NCBI GenBank assembly: GCA_947176785.1
Contig: CAMWSA010000082.1
Coordinates: 1 to 11,632 of the forward strand
Direction of reading: 5' to 3'
Source: an uncultured Lachnospiraceae bacterium
GTDB taxonomy: Bacteria; Bacillota; Clostridia; Lachnospirales; Lachnospiraceae
Length of the DNA: 11,632 bases
This document shows, piece by piece, positions 1 through 6,988 of the stretch (position 1 is the first letter of the stretch; every line of letters begins with the position of its first letter). The position numbers and the translations under genes were made by a program. The notes under the pieces were generated by a model. It was not told the origin of the DNA, made no database searches, and was given only the letters and a program-made list of their open reading frames with translations.

Positions 1-451
1 CAAACGCTTCACACAGATCCTCCGCATCCCCCTTTTCAATCTCACTGCCGTAGGGCAGCACCACTGTCAGCAGATACCCTTCCGGATTCCGGCTGATCTC
101 CAGAATCACGCTCTCCGGCTCCTGCTCTCCCAGAGTCACAGCCAGTTCTTCCACCGGCTGCAGCGCCTCCACAAAGGAAATAGCAGGGAACGCCTCCCCG
201 TATCTGGCCCCAAAGCCCTCCAGGTACAATACTTCCAGTCCGCTGTTATCCGCGACATAGACCTGCTCTATGGGAGAGCGCTTGCCGTCCTCCTTTTTCT
301 GGACAAATGCCATGATAACGCTGATGGCCAGCCCGGCTGCCAGCATTATCAGGGCCAACACTATCGTAACATAGCGGAATTTCTTCCCGGCGGCCTGCCT
401 GAGGGTAAACGAGAACACATCCCGCCAGCCGCTGAACATTCCTTTATTCAT
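1..451 (-). CDS. ABC-2 type permease, second subunit (3' end cut off by window edge)
   Basis: Only the first 150 codons lie in the window. The protein starts MNKGMFSGWRDVFSFTLRQ, has one clear membrane helix at about residues 26-49, and then a soluble, presumably extracytoplasmic stretch. This is the same N-terminal plan as the upstream permease (…GWREVFLFSLKQ, one helix, large outside domain), so the two are probably paralogous halves of a heteromeric NatB-like exporter. The ATG at 449-451 overlaps the TGA of the upstream gene in an ATGA arrangement, which points to translational coupling. The conserved C-terminal membrane block of the family would lie beyond the left edge, so the family call rests on the paralogy and the operon. 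The substrate cannot be told. Confidence 0.8.
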   Translation of the reverse strand, partial: MNKGMFSGWRDVFSFTLRQAAGKKFRYVTIVLALIMLAAGLAISVIMAFVQKKEDGKRSPIEQVYVADNSGLEVLYLEGFGARYGEAFPAISFVEALQPVEELAVTLGEQEPESVILEISRNPEGYLLTVVLPYGSEIEKGDAEDLCEAF

Positions 452-1893
452 GATGTCCGCCCTCCTTTCCCGGGCTTAACCCGTCCGCCGCCCAAATTGC
501 CTCCGGCTCCTCCCGGGGCCGCAGGGCCTGGATTTTGCACGGCTGCCCGGCGGTTTTTTGCAATTTGCAGAATATCCTTCAATTTTAACACATTGCCGTT
601 ATAAAAGATCATGGACTCATATACCCTGGCGGTAAAGGAAAACAGCGCCGCCGTACAGACAATCACCACCGCCAGGCTCACCAGGCCCGTAGCCACGCCC
701 ACCTTGCCAAGCAGTAGATTGGCCGGCATGACAAAGGGGGCCGACAGCGGCAAAATACAGCAGATATTTACCACCACGTCGCTGACATTGCCCATCATCT
801 GCATGATACACAGGAAAATCCCCACATAGGAGCCCACCACCAACAGCAGCTGGTAGATCTTGAGGCCCTCCGCCATCTCCTCCATCCTGCTCACGGAGGC
901 TCCCGCCAGTCCTGCCACGATGCTGAAAAACAACACACCCACAAGGATCATGGCCGCCGCCAACAGCAGAGTGCCGACATTGACATGGGCAAACAACTCC
1001 ATAATCCCGGATTGCCCCTCCGCATCCACGCCGCTTTGGGCATTTCCGAAGACCAGCCTGCCGATTGTCGCGGAGAGGAGATAACAGACACCGTAGGCGG
1101 CAAATTGAATCACCACTGTGGTCAGCGCCGCCAATATCTTGCCTACAATCAGCGCCATGGGCCGCACATTGATCATCAGGTATTCCACCACTTTAGTACT
1201 CTTCTCCGTCACGATGGACAGGGCGATCTGCCCGCCGCTCAGGTTGACGATCATCATGACAATGACAATTCCCGCCAGCAGCACATAGTATTCGGTCATG
1301 GAAATACCTTCCCCGTCCTCCTCCGGGGTAATCTCCCCCTCCTGGGTGGTGCGTTCCACCCGGCTTTCCACCGGTTGGTTGATAAAGTCAAGCTGCTCCT
1401 GGTTTACATCCACCACCCGTATCCGCGCGTCCTGAAAAAAACTCTCAAAGTCCCGGGAAAGCTGATCACAGTCCTTGTCCTTTAAATCCGCCGTGGCCGC
1501 CTTTACAAAGGTCAGATTAAAATATCCTGCCTCCTCATAGGTCACATGCACAAGCATTTCCGTGCTTCCCTGGCTTTCCTCCAGAACCTGCACATGGGAT
1601 GCAAAACCATCTCCGGGTTCCTCCGCCACACGCAAATCCTCATAGCGCTCCCCTTCCAGCGCTTGACTGTAATCAATTCCCAGCCCCGTCTCGTCATAGA
1701 CGGTAAGACGGCTTACCTCTGTGGCCCTTGTCTGCTCCCGTCCTTTTTGCTGCAGCCATGCACTCACCGGTACATACGCCAGAATTATCACACACATCAG
1801 AATCAGAAAGCCCCTGAAAGACTTCTGTTTCATCTCCTGCTTGAGCGAGAAGAGAAATACTTCCCTCCAGCCCGCATACTCATTTCTCCTCAT
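448..1893 (-). CDS. ABC-2 type transporter permease, NatB-like, first subunit
   Basis: This is a 481-residue integral membrane protein, the transmembrane half of an ABC exporter. It has one helix at about residues 27-46, an extracytoplasmic domain of about 150 residues, then a cluster of about five or six helices between residues 201 and 425. The segment TEKSTKVVEYLM (229-240) matches the E-K-(S/T)-x-x-V-x-E motif of NatB/YhaP-type ABC-2 permeases, just before the next helix. The C-terminal tail (about 451-481) is rich in Gly, Pro and Ala and lacks helices. The frame is open further upstream, but I chose the ATG at 1893 because GGAGG precedes it at six bases and the N-terminus then matches the paralogous downstream permease. 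It overlaps the end of the ATPase gene by 14 bases and the next permease by 4. It presumably pairs with both; Na+, drug or peptide export are all possible. Confidence 0.88.
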   Translation of the reverse strand: MRRNEYAGWREVFLFSLKQEMKQKSFRGFLILMCVIILAYVPVSAWLQQKGREQTRATEVSRLTVYDETGLGIDYSQALEGERYEDLRVAEEPGDGFASHVQVLEESQGSTEMLVHVTYEEAGYFNLTFVKAATADLKDKDCDQLSRDFESFFQDARIRVVDVNQEQLDFINQPVESRVERTTQEGEITPEEDGEGISMTEYYVLLAGIVIVMMIVNLSGGQIALSIVTEKSTKVVEYLMINVRPMALIVGKILAALTTVVIQFAAYGVCYLLSATIGRLVFGNAQSGVDAEGQSGIMELFAHVNVGTLLLAAAMILVGVLFFSIVAGLAGASVSRMEEMAEGLKIYQLLLVVGSYVGIFLCIMQMMGNVSDVVVNICCILPLSAPFVMPANLLLGKVGVATGLVSLAVVIVCTAALFSFTARVYESMIFYNGNVLKLKDILQIAKNRRAAVQNPGPAAPGGAGGNLGGGRVKPGKGGRTS

Positions 1894-2875
1894 GGGTGCC
1901 TCCGTTCTCCGCCTTCCGCCGGTCTGCGGCATCAGACTCCTCTTCCTGGGCAGTCCCCGCCTTCTCAATGAAAATCTCATGCAGGGAAGGCTCCCGCAGT
2001 TCAAACTTCACCACCTGGCGACGCTCCTTTAACAGATCCTGTAAAAAGTCCAGAGCCTGCTCTTCGCCGGCCACTTTCAGCTGCTTTCCGTCAGGGGTGT
2101 CATTTATGATGGGCAGAGCATGTCTTTCAATGATATCCTCAAAGGGCTGATCACATTTTACAAACATATTCACCCGCCCATAGCTTCGCTTGATCTCATT
2201 CAGATTGCCCTGCAAAACCGCCCTGCCCCGGTTTAAAATCGTAATGTCCTCACAAAACTCCTCGATTGTAGCCATCTGATGGGAGGACATAATCAGGTAT
2301 TTCCCTTTATCCATCTCCTCCCGGATGATCCCCTTAAACAAATCCGTGTTCACCGGGTCCAGGCCGCTCAAAGGCTCATCCAGGATCAGCAGCTGCGGCT
2401 CCGACAGCAGGGCTGCCATCAGCTGGATCTTCTGCTGGTTGCCCTTGGAAAGCTGATCTGCCATCTTGGGCTTCTCTGCTTTTTTCCCTTTTGTTTTCGG
2501 AGGATAAAGATATTCCTCTACCTCCAGCCGCCCCGCCCAGTAGGCGATTCTCTCCCTGGCGGTATCCCTGGGTACGCCCTTTAACTTAGCAAAATACAGC
2601 AGTTGGTCCATCAGTTCATATTTGGGATAAAGTCCCCTCTCTTCTGCCAGATAACCCACATTCATATGCATGGCGTCCATGGGTTTTCCCTGCCACAACA
2701 CCTGGCCGCTGTCGCAGGCCAGCATCCCCAGGATCATACGGATGGATGTGGTCTTGCCCGCACCGTTGGTTCCCAGCAGCGCGTAGACGCCAGGCTTTTC
2801 CAATGTGAAAGACAGGCCATCCACCACCGTTTTCTCCCCGTACTTTTTTGTCAGCTTCTTTACTTCCAATGACAT
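1880..2875 (-). CDS. ABC transporter ATP-binding protein, NatA-like
   Basis: This is a 331-residue cytoplasmic ATPase that would power the two permeases encoded downstream. The Walker A motif GTNGAGKTT is at 35-43, the signature LSKGNQQ at 142-148, Walker B LLILDEP at 162-168, the D-loop SGLD at 170-173 and the switch histidine at 199 (SSHQ). The usual Q-loop glutamine is replaced in GYLAEERGLYP (74-84), a form common in the NatA/EcsA-like branch. After the nucleotide-binding domain comes a C-terminal extension (about 230-305, ending REPSLHEIFIE) typical of DUF4162-bearing exporter ATPases, then an acidic/basic tail overlapping the next gene. The ATG at 2875 is chosen because AAAGGAG lies five bases ahead and MSLEVKKLTKKYG is the standard N-terminus; an in-frame codon at 2938 would fall on the -10 box. 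The fold is certain, the substrate unknown. Confidence 0.93.
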   Translation of the reverse strand: MSLEVKKLTKKYGEKTVVDGLSFTLEKPGVYALLGTNGAGKTTSIRMILGMLACDSGQVLWQGKPMDAMHMNVGYLAEERGLYPKYELMDQLLYFAKLKGVPRDTARERIAYWAGRLEVEEYLYPPKTKGKKAEKPKMADQLSKGNQQKIQLMAALLSEPQLLILDEPLSGLDPVNTDLFKGIIREEMDKGKYLIMSSHQMATIEEFCEDITILNRGRAVLQGNLNEIKRSYGRVNMFVKCDQPFEDIIERHALPIINDTPDGKQLKVAGEEQALDFLQDLLKERRQVVKFELREPSLHEIFIEKAGTAQEEESDAADRRKAENGGTHEEK

Positions 2876-2936
2876 ATTTACTCCTTTCCCGCAAGGGCGG
2901 CCAACCCTGTTTATAATCCCGCCCATGTCCAGACTC

Positions 2937-2965
2937 ATTATAAAACTCTGTTTCTCTCCTGTAAA
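2937..2965 (-). promoter_or_regulatory. SigA-type promoter of the ABC exporter operon
   Basis: On the minus strand the sequence reads TTTACA (2960-2965), a 17-base spacer, then a perfect TATAAT (2937-2942). Transcription would start near 2930 and give a leader of about 55 bases. That leader contains GGGCGG and CCGCCC, which can pair, and an alternative CCGC/GCGG hairpin close to the ribosome binding site. Confidence 0.7.
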
Positions 2966-3198
2966 TCATGAATGCCGCACTAAATGCCATCTTTTCGTGC
3001 AGTGTTTTTTACCCTGGCCGTTTTCTTCCCGTATTTTGCGGATTCTGGCTGCTTTCCAATCCTGTTCCCTTCTGTCAGACAGCTTCTGTATGTGGCAAAT
3101 ACGCAGCATTTTCCTCACATTTATATCCTGTCATATGGCATCTTTCCTAAGGCGGTTGCAAAACGGTCTCCTAGGACACAGGGTATGGGCTCTCGGCT
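2966..3198. other. intergenic stretch without a recognisable gene
   Basis: Together with the operon promoter and leader, 323 bases separate the DUF2812 gene from the ABC ATPase gene. In this part I see no credible coding frame with a ribosome binding site and no clean hairpin with a U-tract. The exporter operon is therefore probably transcribed separately from the PadR-DUF2812 genes, although both lie on the same strand. Confidence 0.5.
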
Positions 3199-3741
3199 TT
3201 ATTTCAAACTGCACCTCATCCGAAAAAACTTGATCCCCACATGGAGAATCAGACGCAGATATAAAAGAAACATTATAAAAAATATCCAGAAAAAAATATC
3301 CCTGGGAACTACGCCGGTAATCCCATGATGTACCTGTGGCATGACGCAGCCGAAAAATACCACAAATATTGGCATCATCCGCCATTTCCAGATCCGGCCA
3401 AGAAAGTCAATCCGGGAGGCATTGTCACTGAATATCTCTTCCTTTCCCTCCATCTGAGAGACCGGCTTTCTGAAATAGTGAAAGTTTATGCAGCTCTCCA
3501 CATACTCCCAGCCACAGTCGCGGAACATTTGCCGGTATTCTGCTCCGTCTCCATCCCGTCTGTTACGAAAATCCAGCTGGTAGACCACATCCTCCGGTTC
3601 ACATCTCTCGAAATAGAATAAGCAGGGAGGTGTCATACCGTTCAATTTCCAGCCTGACCGGTGCATCTCCGTAAGCCATTCCTCTTCCTCCTTGAAATCA
3701 GCTATAGTAAATATTCGCAATTTTTTTATTATATCACCCAT
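3199..3741 (-). CDS. DUF2812 domain-containing membrane protein
   Basis: This is a 180-residue protein of unknown function. The N-terminal half (about residues 5-92) has the DUF2812 pattern: KKLRIFTIADFKEEEEWL, then SGWKL, then a YFE…EDVVYQLDFR segment, EYRQMFRDCGWEYV and FHYFRKP. Residues about 121-136 and 148-168 form two membrane helices, and a short basic tail follows. The ATG at 3741 is preceded by AGGTGG at about eight bases; in-frame codons further upstream lack a good site. DUF2812 genes often sit beside PadR-family regulators in Clostridia, as here, where a PadR gene ends 211 bases upstream on the same strand. A membrane sensor or effector under PadR control is a reasonable inference, but no biochemical role is known to me. 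Confidence 0.82.
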   Translation of the reverse strand: MGDIIKKLRIFTIADFKEEEEWLTEMHRSGWKLNGMTPPCLFYFERCEPEDVVYQLDFRNRRDGDGAEYRQMFRDCGWEYVESCINFHYFRKPVSQMEGKEEIFSDNASRIDFLGRIWKWRMMPIFVVFFGCVMPQVHHGITGVVPRDIFFWIFFIMFLLYLRLILHVGIKFFRMRCSLK

Positions 3742-3952
3742 AATCCCGCCACCTTTTCTACATTTTCTGCAAAACATTTTAGTCTCTTTCCTATTGCATT
3801 CGGCATTTAATTCTGTAATATTGCACTTATGTGATCTATGCATGCAATTCTCCAGGCTCCCTGAACTGCCACACCTGTTATAATCACAACGAAAAACCGT
3901 CTATTGATATTCATTTCCTGTATGACTTTCTTCTTTCATGATTTACTGAAAA

Positions 3953-4315
3953 TCACCACCCCCCTGCCTCCACAGCATCCGCAACCTCTGCTGCTCCCTG
4001 CAGGCCACTGTTCTCCACAGTTCGGTACAGCCGTCGTATACGCCGCATCTCCAAGGCCAGCACCTCCCTGCCCAGATCGGTGATCCGGTATATCTTACGC
4101 TTCTCCTCCTCCCGCACAAAGCAAATCACTCCATCCCTTTCCATCTTGGACAGGCTACCATACATGGTACCGGGGCTGATTCGAATTTCGCCGTCCGTCA
4201 GTTTCAGTACCTGCTGCACAATATTATAGCCATGCATGGGCTCCTGCAGGCAGTATAAGATGTAAAAACCTGTTTCTGTCATCGGAACATATACCTTCTT
4301 GATATGTTCTTCCAT
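3953..4315 (-). CDS. PadR-family transcriptional repressor
   Basis: This is a 120-residue DNA-binding protein with the PadR winged helix-turn-helix. Visible landmarks are ETGFYILYCLQEPMHGYNIVQQV (about 14-36), ISPGTMYGSLSKMERDGVI (46-64), where the recognition helix lies, and the wing KRKIYRITDLGREVL (72-86). A short C-terminal helical stretch would serve dimerisation, and the length fits the small PadR subfamily. The ATG at 4315 has AGAGG five bases ahead. The frame stays open to a TTG at 4465, but that extension has no family resemblance. DUF2812 follows downstream and a small membrane protein lies upstream. Two dyads with the core TATCGCAG (4479-4501 and 4804-4818) are the best candidate operators. 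PadR proteins usually repress their own operon and respond to small molecules; the ligand here is unknown. Confidence 0.9.
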   Translation of the reverse strand: MEEHIKKVYVPMTETGFYILYCLQEPMHGYNIVQQVLKLTDGEIRISPGTMYGSLSKMERDGVICFVREEEKRKIYRITDLGREVLALEMRRIRRLYRTVENSGLQGAAEVADAVEAGGW

Positions 4316-4478
4316 ACTTACCTCTTTTCTGCATAACATAGGACGCGCCTGTGTTATTGCGTTAATTAACATTTGGGACGTTAGCTCATGACTTACCTCT
4401 TCGCGAATATGGCTGGCTTCCTCCTCAATATTGCGCCAATCGGTATTTGAATGTGGAACATCCAACCTTTTTTCTGCA

Positions 4479-4501
4479 TATCGCAGGCCGAGCCTGCGAT
4501 A
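4479..4501. repeat. perfect 10-bp inverted repeat, candidate PadR operator
   Basis: The arms TATCGCAGGC (4479-4488) and GCCTGCGATA (4492-4501) are perfect complements around a 3-base centre. The element lies between the small membrane protein gene and padR-like gene. No U-tract follows on either strand, so a terminator is unlikely. Its outer part, TATCGCA…TGCGATA, is the same as the dyad in the promoter at 4804-4818, which suggests one regulator binding both. Confidence 0.55.
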
Positions 4502-4538
4502 CTGCCTTAATCCGTATTGGGAAGTCCTGCTTCCAAGC

Positions 4539-4781
4539 TTATGCCTTATCCCTTTTTATCATTTTTTTAGCCGTTGAAAATGCCAATATAAAAAGCGCAA
4601 TTAAGTCCAGGATTCCTATAATCCTTAGTACTATATCTGGCAGCCTTACCCCGGCTAAATTTGATCCTGCCAATATCACTGTAGCAATTCCCACCACGAG
4701 CAAGCTTATTGCCCACCTCCTGTTTGTTCTTTTTGATTCCACCTTCTTTGCCTCCTCAATATATATATCACCTCTATGCAT
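4539..4781 (-). CDS. small two-helix membrane protein of unknown function
   Basis: This is a predicted 80-residue protein. A charged N-terminus (residues 1-23) is followed by membrane helices at about 24-42 and 50-69 and a basic C-terminus (KKMIKRDKA), so both ends probably face the cytoplasm. I do not recognise a family. It is supported as a gene by the strong regulated promoter directly upstream. Two starts are possible: the ATG at 4781, with GAGGTG only two bases ahead and a very short leader, or a GTG at 4742 with GAGGAGG at a good spacing, giving 67 residues that still hold both helices. The PadR gene lies downstream on the same strand, so the protein is probably part of that regulated group. 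Confidence 0.6.
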   Translation of the reverse strand: MHRGDIYIEEAKKVESKRTNRRWAISLLVVGIATVILAGSNLAGVRLPDIVLRIIGILDLIALFILAFSTAKKMIKRDKA

Positions 4782-4799
4782 CGCACCTCGATATACTCA

Positions 4800-4828
4800 A
4801 TAGTATCGCAGTGCGATATATTTGTCAA
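4800..4828 (-). promoter_or_regulatory. strong promoter with dyad operator for the small membrane protein/PadR group
   Basis: On the minus strand TTGACA (4823-4828), exactly 17 bases, then TACTAT (4800-4805). A perfect dyad, TATCGCA-1-TGCGATA (4804-4818), covers the spacer and touches the -10 box. A second dyad, ATACT-4-AGTAT (4793-4806), covers the -10 box and start site. A dimeric repressor bound here would block RNA polymerase; PadR from the same group is the obvious candidate. Confidence 0.75.
4804..4818. repeat. 15-bp perfect dyad inside the promoter, candidate repressor operator
   Basis: TATCGCA and TGCGATA flank a single central base. The half-site recurs in the larger dyad at 4479-4501, and a lone TGCGAT half-site overlaps the start codon region (4780-4785). 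Confidence 0.65.
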
Positions 4829-4870
4829 TATCTTTTTTCATATAGCATAAATATTTCGCTGTTTCCGCAC

Positions 4871-4898
4871 TTGACAAATTTTTCATGCCTTGTATAAT
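4871..4898 (+). promoter_or_regulatory. perfect-consensus SigA promoter ahead of the Rpn-family gene
   Basis: TTGACA (4871-4876) and TATAAT (4893-4898) are separated by 16 bases. Transcription would begin near 4905, immediately before the long hairpin at 4908-4963. It points away from the divergent promoter at 4800-4828. Confidence 0.8.
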
Positions 4899-4907
4899 AA
4901 GAGATAC

Positions 4908-4970
4908 AACAGCAGAAAGAATAACAACCGCATTCAAGTGAGGGCGTTATTCTTTCTGCTGTTTTCTTTT
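4908..4970 (+). terminator. leader hairpin with U-tract: attenuator or short-RNA terminator
   Basis: The 18-base arms at 4908-4925 and 4946-4963 are perfect complements. The 20-base loop can fold further (CC.CAT against GTG.GG around TCAA), and TTTTCTTTT follows on the plus strand at 4962-4970. The element begins only about ten bases after the consensus promoter, at the predicted transcript start, and lies upstream of the ribosome binding site at 4985-4990. Most transcripts may stop here, giving an RNA of about 65 bases, with readthrough needed for the downstream gene. The role is inferred; the hairpin itself is seen directly. Confidence 0.7.
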
Positions 4971-4999
4971 ACAAAAAGTTTATAAGGAGGAGCCTGACA

Positions 5000-6067
5000 A
5001 TGGCAAAAGAGAAGGAAAATATAATTTCCAACAGAGAAGTAAAAGACAGCGCATTTACGACGTATTTTGGGGAACCGGAAAACGCTTCCCAGCTGTATGC
5101 CGCGTTGACACATGAGAAAGTGGCACCTGAGGACATTACATATGTTACGCTGGAAGGAGTGCTGTTTGTTGCACGGAAAAATGATCTGGCTTTCACGGTG
5201 AAAAACCGGGTGCTGGTCATCAGTGAGCACCAGTCCACGGTAAATGAGAACATGCCTCTGCGGGATCTCTTGTACCTGGGACGCACTCTGGAGAAAATAT
5301 TGGACAAAAAGACGCTTTATAAGCGTAAGCTGGTCCATATCCCCCTTCCGGAATTTTTTGTTTTTTACAATGGTGACGATCCACAGCCGCCAGAAAAAGT
5401 TCTACGGCTCTCTGACGCCTATCTTGAAAAGATGGAACATCCTATGTTAGAATTGGAAGTAAAAGTGATCAACATCAATCTTCCGTCAGGACATAAGCTT
5501 TTAGAGCAATGCCGCCCGATGTACGAGTATTCCTGGTTTATCCAGCAGATTAAGAGTTATCTGTGGAATGGACTGACCCGGGATGCCGCAATCACCCTGG
5601 CGGTGAATGACTGCATTGATGCCGGGATTCTGACGAAGTTCATGGAGAATCATGGATCGGAGGTGGCGAATATGCTGTATACACAATGGAATTATGATGA
5701 AGCGGTTTCAGTGGAGCGGGAGGAGGCATTTGAGGATGGCCGGGAGGCAGGAAAGGCCGTAGGCATCGCTATAGGAAAGGCTGAAGGCAGAGCCGAAGGT
5801 ATCGCTGAAGGCAGGGCCGAAGGTATCGCTGAAGGCAGAGCCGAAGGTATCGCTGAAGGCAGGGCCGAAGGTATCGCTGAAGGCAGGGCCGAAGGAGAGC
5901 GACAGATCATATATGATTTCTTGGATCACCTGGGAGAGATTCCCGAAGACATCCGCAGACACATTGATGGCGAACAGGATGGAACCACTTTAAGAAAGTG
6001 GTGCATGGCCGCTTCCGGCACCAAAAGCTTTGAAGCATTTCGAGGAGACCTGGGGATAGCGGATTAG
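5000..6067 (+). CDS. Rpn-family PD-(D/E)XK nuclease / putative transposase-like protein
   Basis: This is a 355-residue protein of the Rpn (recombination-promoting nuclease, formerly 'putative transposase') type. The N-terminal nuclease core shows D62 in KNDLAF and E76-x-Q78 in VISEHQS, a PD-(D/E)XK catalytic pattern, followed by LRDLLYLGRTLEKI and the IPLPEFFVFYNGD strand-loop usual in this family. A helical middle part (about 175-245) follows. Residues about 259-299 are a run of the octapeptide EGRAEGIA encoded by a 24-bp tandem repeat, probably a flexible or helical linker of variable length, and then a C-terminal helical tail. The ATG at 5000 has AAGGAGG nine bases ahead. In E. coli, Rpn proteins promote RecA-independent recombination and some have been linked to phage defence; whether this one does either is unknown. 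No transposon ends are evident. Confidence 0.85.
   Translation: MAKEKENIISNREVKDSAFTTYFGEPENASQLYAALTHEKVAPEDITYVTLEGVLFVARKNDLAFTVKNRVLVISEHQSTVNENMPLRDLLYLGRTLEKILDKKTLYKRKLVHIPLPEFFVFYNGDDPQPPEKVLRLSDAYLEKMEHPMLELEVKVININLPSGHKLLEQCRPMYEYSWFIQQIKSYLWNGLTRDAAITLAVNDCIDAGILTKFMENHGSEVANMLYTQWNYDEAVSVEREEAFEDGREAGKAVGIAIGKAEGRAEGIAEGRAEGIAEGRAEGIAEGRAEGIAEGRAEGERQIIYDFLDHLGEIPEDIRRHIDGEQDGTTLRKWCMAASGTKSFEAFRGDLGIAD
5780..5896 (+). repeat. 24-bp in-frame tandem repeat, about 4.9 copies
   Basis: Units begin at 5780, 5804, 5828, 5852 and 5876. They are identical except for one A/G position (cagagcc or cagggcc), which runs A, G, A, G, G, as if a 48-bp pair had duplicated. Being a multiple of three, copy-number change alters the length of the encoded EGRAEGIA linker without breaking the frame. 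Confidence 0.93.
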
Positions 6068-6106
6068 TGATGTTACCTGACAGGAACCCATGGCTCGGAA
6101 TCCCCC

Positions 6107-6880
6107 TTACACCTGCAACTTGGGATATAACCGCAGAGCATTGTCCGTGGTAATCCGCTCCACCTCATCCTCCGTGATCCCTTTAATCCGGGCAATTTGG
6201 GACACCACATAGGGAAGATTGCGGGAGTCATTGCGTTTGCCCCGATTGGGCACAGGGCTTAAGTATGGGGAGTCCGTCTCCAGCAAAATCCGATCCATGG
6301 GAAGATATTCCACTGTCTCTTTTAATTTCCTGCCGTTTTTAAAGGTTACTACGCCTCCAATGCCAAAATAAAAACCCATATCCAGAAAAGTACGGGCCAA
6401 CTCCTTGCTGTAAGAATAGCAATGGATCACTCCTCCGCTGCGCTCCGCATGTTCAGCCCGCATCAGTTCTACAGTATCCTGGGCCGCTTCCCGGGAATGG
6501 ACTACCACAGGCAGTCCCACCTCCTGGGCCAGCCGCAGTTGGCACACAAACCACTTTTTCTGCAGCTGTCGTTCCGGCTCATCCCAGTAATAATCCAGAC
6601 CAATCTCACCGATGGCTACACATTTATCCAGGCGACTCTGACTGGCCAGCCAGTCCATGTCTCCTTCCGTCATGTCTGTGGTGTCACAGGGATGAATCCC
6701 CAGTGAGCCATATATAAACGGGTACCGCTCCATCAGTTCCATGGTCCGGCGGCAGGCTTCCAGGTCGGAGCCGCTGTTGATCACCCGGTGGATACCGTGA
6801 ACCGGCAGATCCGCCAGCACTTCCCTCCGGTCCTCGTCAAATGCTTTGTCATCATAATGCGCATGGGTGTCAATGATCAT
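6107..6880 (-). CDS. TatD-family metal-dependent hydrolase (DNase-like)
   Basis: This is a 257-residue cytoplasmic TIM-barrel hydrolase. The metal ligands of the family are all visible: H6 and H8 in IIDTHAHYD, E92 in GEIGLDYY, H128 in VVHSREA, H153 in VIHCYS and D203 in LLETDSPYL. Length and motif order match TatD/YcfH proteins, several of which have 3'-5' exonuclease activity on DNA or act on D-aminoacyl-tRNA-like or other phosphoester substrates; the actual substrate here is not shown. The ATG at 6880 has GGGAAGGGG about six bases ahead. It converges on the Rpn-family gene with only 39 bases between the stop codons, and I see no clear terminator there. It is often linked to methionyl-tRNA synthetase in Firmicutes, but not in this window. 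Confidence 0.93.
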   Translation of the reverse strand: MIIDTHAHYDDKAFDEDRREVLADLPVHGIHRVINSGSDLEACRRTMELMERYPFIYGSLGIHPCDTTDMTEGDMDWLASQSRLDKCVAIGEIGLDYYWDEPERQLQKKWFVCQLRLAQEVGLPVVVHSREAAQDTVELMRAEHAERSGGVIHCYSYSKELARTFLDMGFYFGIGGVVTFKNGRKLKETVEYLPMDRILLETDSPYLSPVPNRGKRNDSRNLPYVVSQIARIKGITEDEVERITTDNALRLYPKLQV

Positions 6881-6988
6881 CTTATACCCCTTCCCGTTTT
6901 GTGTCCTGTCGGTAATTCCCTCCGCAGAAGCACCTTTAATCCCGGCCTCAGTCCGCCGCTCTTGGATATGATCCGTTCCTACAGCAAT

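Noticed and set aside
4316..4465. N-terminal extension of the PadR protein or a separate small gene
   Set aside because: The open frame starts at a TTG without a convincing ribosome binding site, and the added residues do not resemble PadR or the neighbouring small membrane protein, apart from a short shared ATATTGAGGAGG stretch.
4479..4501. Intrinsic terminator
   Set aside because: The stem is strong, but no U-tract follows on either strand; an operator fits better.
4908..4963. Ends of a transposable element around the Rpn-family gene
   Set aside because: Both arms of the inverted repeat lie together upstream of the gene, and no matching copy or target duplication is seen downstream near 6067, so it is a hairpin rather than element termini.
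5780..5896. CRISPR-like repetition
   Set aside because: The repeats are directly contiguous with no spacers and encode an in-frame octapeptide.
5692..5962. Minus-strand frames with repeated LPSAIPSA-like or FSDTFGPA-like units
   Set aside because: These are only the complement of the 24-bp tandem repeat inside the Rpn-family gene.
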